Assembly (NCBI GenBank): GCA_905221605.1
Contig: CAJNDS010002248.1
Coordinates: forward strand, 62,001-126,000
Direction of reading: 5' to 3'
DNA length: 64,000 bases
Source of the DNA: Symbiodinium natans
Lineage: Eukaryota; Sar; Dinophyceae; Suessiales; Symbiodiniaceae
The position numbers were made by a program, and so were the translations under genes. A model generated the notes under the pieces. The model was given only the letters and a program-made list of their open reading frames with translations. It ran no database searches and was not told the DNA's origin. This document shows positions 60,132-64,000 of the stretch, piece by piece (position 1 is the stretch's first letter; each line of letters starts with the position of its first letter).

Positions 60132-60417
60132 TGCTGCCTCGATTTTGGGTGCTGCTTCAGCGCGTGGGCTTCGCGCTGAAGCAGCACGCTGAAATTGAGG
60201 TGGAACGATAGTCGAGGTGGCACGTTGTGAAAATCAACTGGGTTTCGCTAGAAAGGCTATTTTGTTTGAGAAGAAACATGCCAGGCCAAATTCCCGTGCC
60301 AAATGCATGCTGCCTCGATTTGGGTGCTGCCTCAATTTCGGATGCTGCTTCAGCGCGTGGGCTTCGCGCTGAAGCAGCACGCTGAAATTGAGGTGGAACG
60401 ATACTTGAGGTGGAACG
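60132..60417. repeat. Pair of direct repeats, each with a 16-bp hairpin
   Basis: 60132-60222 and 60309-60417 are near-identical (about 90-105 nt). Each holds TGCTGCTTCAGCGCG, loop TGGGCTT, and the exact complement. In the second copy outer arms CTCAATTTC/GAAATTGAG lengthen the stem. No coding role is visible. Confidence 0.85.
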
Positions 60418-60731
60418 GTTAGGGAAACCCTTGATCTAAGGTCTCGAAAAAACCTTTTGAGGTTGCTACTCCTTGTGAAGAAGGCCCAAGCTGGGCTTCA
60501 GGGTCCAACTACAAGCCATAGGATCTTCGATGCAGAATTTGTAGACTGAAAGGCACGAGACGCACGCGCAGGGACACTTCTGGGGAATGCACTCAGCATC
60601 CATGGCCTGTAGATGCGTTCAAGCTGCATACAGTTGCAGCGACTGTTGTGTACATGCCTGTCCTCCACAACTCCATTAGTCCACCCAAAATAGGTTGGTC
60701 AGGCTCCTGCTGCCACCACTCCTGCTACAGC

Positions 60732-60810
60732 TTGGTATGTTCCCCCTTATAGGGATTACAATCGGGGTTAGTATAATTAAGGACTGTTAGTATAAGGGGG
60801 AACATCCCAA
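60732..60810. mobile_element. Family A MITE, compact
   Basis: TTGGTATGTTCCCCCTTATA to GTATAAGGGGGAACATCCCA. Confidence 0.85.
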
Positions 60811-61299
60811 GCTATAGCACCCGAAACTCCCCAAACACGCCAACACGAGAGTCGTAATTAAGACCCTTGATGCGAAGATTAGCTGAACTGCGGTCGCACC
60901 GTCAGAACCCGAGGTGTTGGAAGGTCCAAGCCCAAGGCGCAGTACAGTCGCGGAGCTGTGATGCCCGCGGAACCGGCCTATCTCCGTGACGCGATGCCAC
61001 ACTACCTCGTCTTGAACCAGACTGTTGGTGTGCAATGACTGACTGTGGTACCAACCAACAAACGACCGGATCCAAAACGCCCTATGCAAAATCCATGCGC
61101 GTTTCAGGTTGTTGACGATGCGCATTCGAGGCTGTTGTGTCGCGCGTTTGCAGGGTAAGGGTTAGGGGCTTTATCGGGTCTAGAGTCTCGTCTAGTCGCA
61201 TTGCCGGTTTCAAAGCTTCCAAGACTGAATCTCTCCACAAGCGAATCCGCAAGGCGCAAGCTTCGTCCAAAAACCCTGAACCCCAATTACTTTGGATCC
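60811..61299. other. Intervening sequence
   Basis: Minus ORF 60787-61125 (112 codons) begins in or near a MITE and is unrecognised. No array. Confidence 0.35.
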
Positions 61300-61930
61300 C
61301 ACCGGCTGATGCTCGTGATGCTCGCTTTGGGGGCACCCAGGCCCCACAATTCGAGCAGCTGGTGCTCGATGCTCGCTTCGGGGGCGCCCATGCCCCACAA
61401 TTCGAGCGGCTGATGCTAACCATGCTCACCCATGCCCCCGAATTCACCCAGCTGATGCTCGTAATGCTCGCCCATGCCCCACAATTCGAGCAGCTGATGC
61501 TCGTGATACAATTCGAGCGGCTGATGCTCGTCATCGGGCGCGCCCATGTCCCCCAATTCACCCGGCTGATGCTCATGATGCTCGCCCATGCCCCCCCCAA
61601 TTCACCCGGCTGATGCTCGTGATGCTGCACAACTCAACCCGCTGATGCTCGTGATGCTCGCCTTGGGGGCGCCCCACAATGCCACCGGCTGATGCTCGTG
61701 ATGCTCGCCTTGGGGGCGCCCATGGGGCGCCCCTGCCCCACAACTCGAGCGGCTGATGCTCAGGATGCTCGCCCATGCCCCCAATTCACCCGGCTGACGT
61801 GATGCTCGCTTCGGGGGCTGCTCATGATGCTCACCCGTGCCCCCCAATTCACCCGGCTGATGCTCGTCATCGGGCGCGCCCATGTCCCCCAATTCACCCG
61901 GCTCATGCTCGTGATGCTCGCTTTTGGGGC
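61300..61930. repeat. 42-bp minisatellite, both strands open
   Basis: About 14 imperfect units built on CGGCTGATGCTCGTGATGCT, then CGCCCATGCCCC and CAATTC(A/G)(C/A)(C/G). Because 42 is a multiple of three, plus reads LMLVMLAHAPQFTR repeats and minus reads HHEHQPGELG-like repeats; neither has recognisable flanks. Some units carry an extra TTGGGGGCGCC. Confidence 0.85.
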
Positions 61931-63136
61931 GATCCCACCGGGCACCCTCACAGAACAAACTCGACTCACATCGCCAGGAAGCGATGTCCAACTTCAGGGC
62001 TGTGATGGTGGTCTCGCCCACCGTCGTGATAGCTCGCACCTCTTCTCAATTTTGGCGCCATGAAACTCTTTCAGAAATATTCGGAATGAGTGATCCCGTA
62101 TGAGAAATATCTTACCCCAAGGGCCCAGCTCTCTTATGCTAGCGGTCTTGAGGGCGTCCGAGTTTCAGCTGCTAGGGTTTCACCCGCTCCTCGAATCAAA
62201 TCACGTAGGCACCAAAGATATTATGAGTTTTGCCTTTTTGGGGTGGGGGGAGTGGGAGGGAGGGGGGTTCATATTGGGGGGTGGGGGGGGGGGTTCGGAA
62301 TAGCGGGGTGCAAGGCTTCGGGCTTGGATTGGGGCAGTGCTGCGGCCTTGAGGACTTGAGTCTTGAGGCTTTGGGGTTGCATGTTGGCTTCGCCGTAAGA
62401 GTTACATGCCTGCAGGGCTCATCCCTCATCCCTAAACTTGTGGTGAAGGCCCATGCTTCAACAGTAACAGCGACCTGCCTTCTCATTCAAGCGCGGCCCG
62501 ATGTAGGCTAACCGAAGCTTCTCGCACTCAAAGACTTGAAAGCCTGTGTTTCAGATGCTGCTGAGTCTGCCCTAAACCCTAAACCCTATAAACCCTAAGA
62601 TTATACTACAAACGGGATCTTCTACCTTGTAACTTAGATCATAATCGAGGTTCGACTCTCACACTCGCAGGAGGCGTGCAAGGATTCGGTACGACTAGCT
62701 CGGGTCTCTCCGTGTGAAACTAAGCGTGTCAACGTTGGACTCAATCGTCAGAGCTGCCTACTTTTTGCAGTTTACCCGCTGTTTGCATTGCGGCCTACAG
62801 TACTCTACATGCTTCGCCTCGCGGCTCAGGCGGGCTCCTTCAAGCAACGATCCGCATCGGCTCACTTTGCTGAAATGGGGTTTAGGGTCTAATGTTTGGG
62901 TTTAGCAAACTCCTCCGGCAACCCTGTGCAGCTGGAATCAGCATATACACACATGTATATATACATATATGTTTACACATAATTACCGACGCATATGACG
63001 TGACCTTTGGTAGGCATGATAATCTTAATTAAAGATCGATAGCAATTTCGTATATGCCGATATGTTTAGGTATTCTCAGAATGATATTTCTACCTAAATC
63101 TTTAAAATTAGCGGCCCGTCATAAACACGAAGGGAA
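61931..63136. other. Intervening sequence with G-rich and AT-rich tracts
   Basis: G-rich tract at 62237-62297. Short CCCTAAA array at 62571-62599. AT microsatellite at 62940-62990. The last segment to 63136 is AT-rich. Opposed ORFs are unrecognised. Confidence 0.4.
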
Positions 63137-63330
63137 ACACCGCCAGCAAACCTTCGGAAAATGACATGCAAAGATGCAGCTAAAAGAAAAAATGCATTAA
63201 CATCATAGTTGGTTTCAGCATATCCTGTGTAGAATATTGAGCGTCTCATCATCAAGAGATATTGAAGCACCGCCAGCACATTGCTGGAAAACGCCATAGA
63301 AACGTGCAGCAAGAAAACACGTATTGTTTT
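63137..63330. repeat. Diverged direct repeat of about 60 bp
   Basis: CACCGCCAGCAAACCTTCGG... (63137-63196) resembles CACCGCCAGCACATTGCTGG... (63270-63328), with matched TGCAGC and AAGAAAA tails. The minus ORF 63094-63312 spans it and is unrecognised. Confidence 0.5.
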
Positions 63331-63550
63331 TTGTAAGCAACGAAGTTCAAGAAGTGATAGATAACCAGCTTTTGATGAAGCAAGCCGTTTCTGGCGGGAC
63401 TGCTTCGCTCAAGAACTAATGCCGAGGGAGCCCTAAAACCCCAAAACCCTAAAAACCTTCAAGACCTGGCCTCTCCCCACGCTCACAGACACGAAGGAGG
63501 CATCGCCCAGGGTTTGCAAACTCAGCGGCAAGCCTTGGTTGATGGTCTGG

Positions 63551-63641
63551 CTGGTTCTTAGTAGGGAAGGAGGTACCCTACAGAATCCTTTAAAGGGTAT
63601 GTTCTAGGGCCCTAAGCCCCTCATTCGCTACTAAGAACCAG
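63551..63641. mobile_element. MITE with 14-bp TIRs
   Basis: CTGGTTCTTAGTAG and CTACTAAGAACCAG are exact complements; 91 bp in all. Confidence 0.85.
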
Positions 63642-64000
63642 GGGGGTGGTTGCTGTTGAGATGAGGCAGAACTTTCCTGCTGCCGGACTTCAGGCTTCAT
63701 TGTGCTCGCCTGGGTGAGAGGGCGGGGCGGGAGGGTTTAGGGTTTAGGGTTGGACATAGAATGATTTCTGAGATTATTCCTTTGCAATTGTGGGCTTGAG
63801 TGCGGACGTTGATCCTCGAGTTACCAAGTCTCTGAACCAAAGACCCCGCCCGACTCCCCACAGCCAACGCGAAGTTGCAGCCTGGGTTGCTATCTATCAC
63901 AGTGCCGATCGATCGGACAGGTCGGAACAGAGCACTCTCCTTGGCGGATGCACGGGCTGCCCGGGAATTTTCTCAGCAGGCCTGCAGGCTGCCCACTGGG
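63642..64000. other. Window end, short array
   Basis: A short TTTAGGG run at 63735-63750. Minus ORF 63697-63900 translates part of it; no gene is called. Confidence 0.4.

Noticed and set aside
61082-62039. Long ORFs (182, 158, 145 codons) as protein genes
   Set aside because: They arise from a 42-bp minisatellite whose unit is a multiple of three; both strands are open and no non-repeat domain is attached.
62640-62675. tRNA-like T-arm GGTTCGACTC
   Set aside because: The would-be T stem does not pair and no matching anticodon or D arm lies upstream; the motif instead recurs next to telomeric arrays.
1-64000. Window is a true chromosome end
   Set aside because: Arrays are short, in both orientations, and interrupted by unique DNA; no terminal long array is present at either window edge.

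Overview
ORGANISM. This is nuclear DNA of a dinoflagellate, most likely a Symbiodiniaceae/Suessiales-type genome (inference). Four things in the sequence support this. (1) A genomic relic of the dinoflagellate trans-spliced leader, GCCATTTTGGCTCAAG, lies on the minus strand at 457-472. (2) The telomeric heptamer TTTAGGG/CCCTAAA is scattered through the whole window in both orientations. (3) A minus-strand gene at 18987-20943 encodes a ubiquitin-like segment followed by nine RCC1-like repeats of the D-G-x-V-x-T-W-G / G-G-D-S type, a family I remember as large in Symbiodiniaceae. (4) The introns of that gene only restore the frame if GA or GC donors and AG|G acceptors are used, which is a known dinoflagellate peculiarity. 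I see no bacterial operons, rRNA, tRNA, CRISPR or viral genes.

LAYOUT. The window is gene-poor and built from small islands. Short exon-like islands (about 40-400 nt) alternate with interstitial telomere-repeat arrays and many short inverted-repeat elements (MITE-like, about 75-180 bp, in well over ten families). 0-17 kb: an SL-bearing partial gene, then arrays and MITEs with a few candidate exons. 17-23 kb: the RCC1-like gene inside a diverged segmental duplication (about 17.3-18.85 kb against 20.2-22.7 kb), then a His/Pro/Tyr-rich frameshifted exon. 23-27 kb: MITEs, a 35-bp perfect hairpin, microsatellites. 27.9-29.8 kb: a run of minus-strand exons whose introns are largely telomeric repeats. 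30-36 kb: a Cys/Lys/Gly-rich exon, a frameshifted LINE C-terminal remnant, dense arrays. 36-53 kb: the densest arrays, with MITEs. 53-64 kb: one candidate exon, a fold-back palindrome at 59.7 kb, paired hairpin repeats at 60.1-60.4 kb, a 42-bp minisatellite at 61.3-61.9 kb, then sparse sequence.

HOW IT FITS TOGETHER. The two strongest signals concern intron birth. The RCC1-like gene carries two introns that are inverted copies of one short terminal-inverted-repeat element, each with a 4-nt direct repeat shared by donor and acceptor edges: introner elements. Separately, telomeric arrays sit inside introns of at least one candidate gene (27901-28556), where GT of GTTTAGGG or GTAGGG can serve as donor. 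Arrays also interrupt three MITE copies and one arm of the segmental duplication, so at least some were added late, as expected for telomere repeats inserted at healed breaks. Most genes here can be described but not named. All exon models are manual and need transcript evidence.
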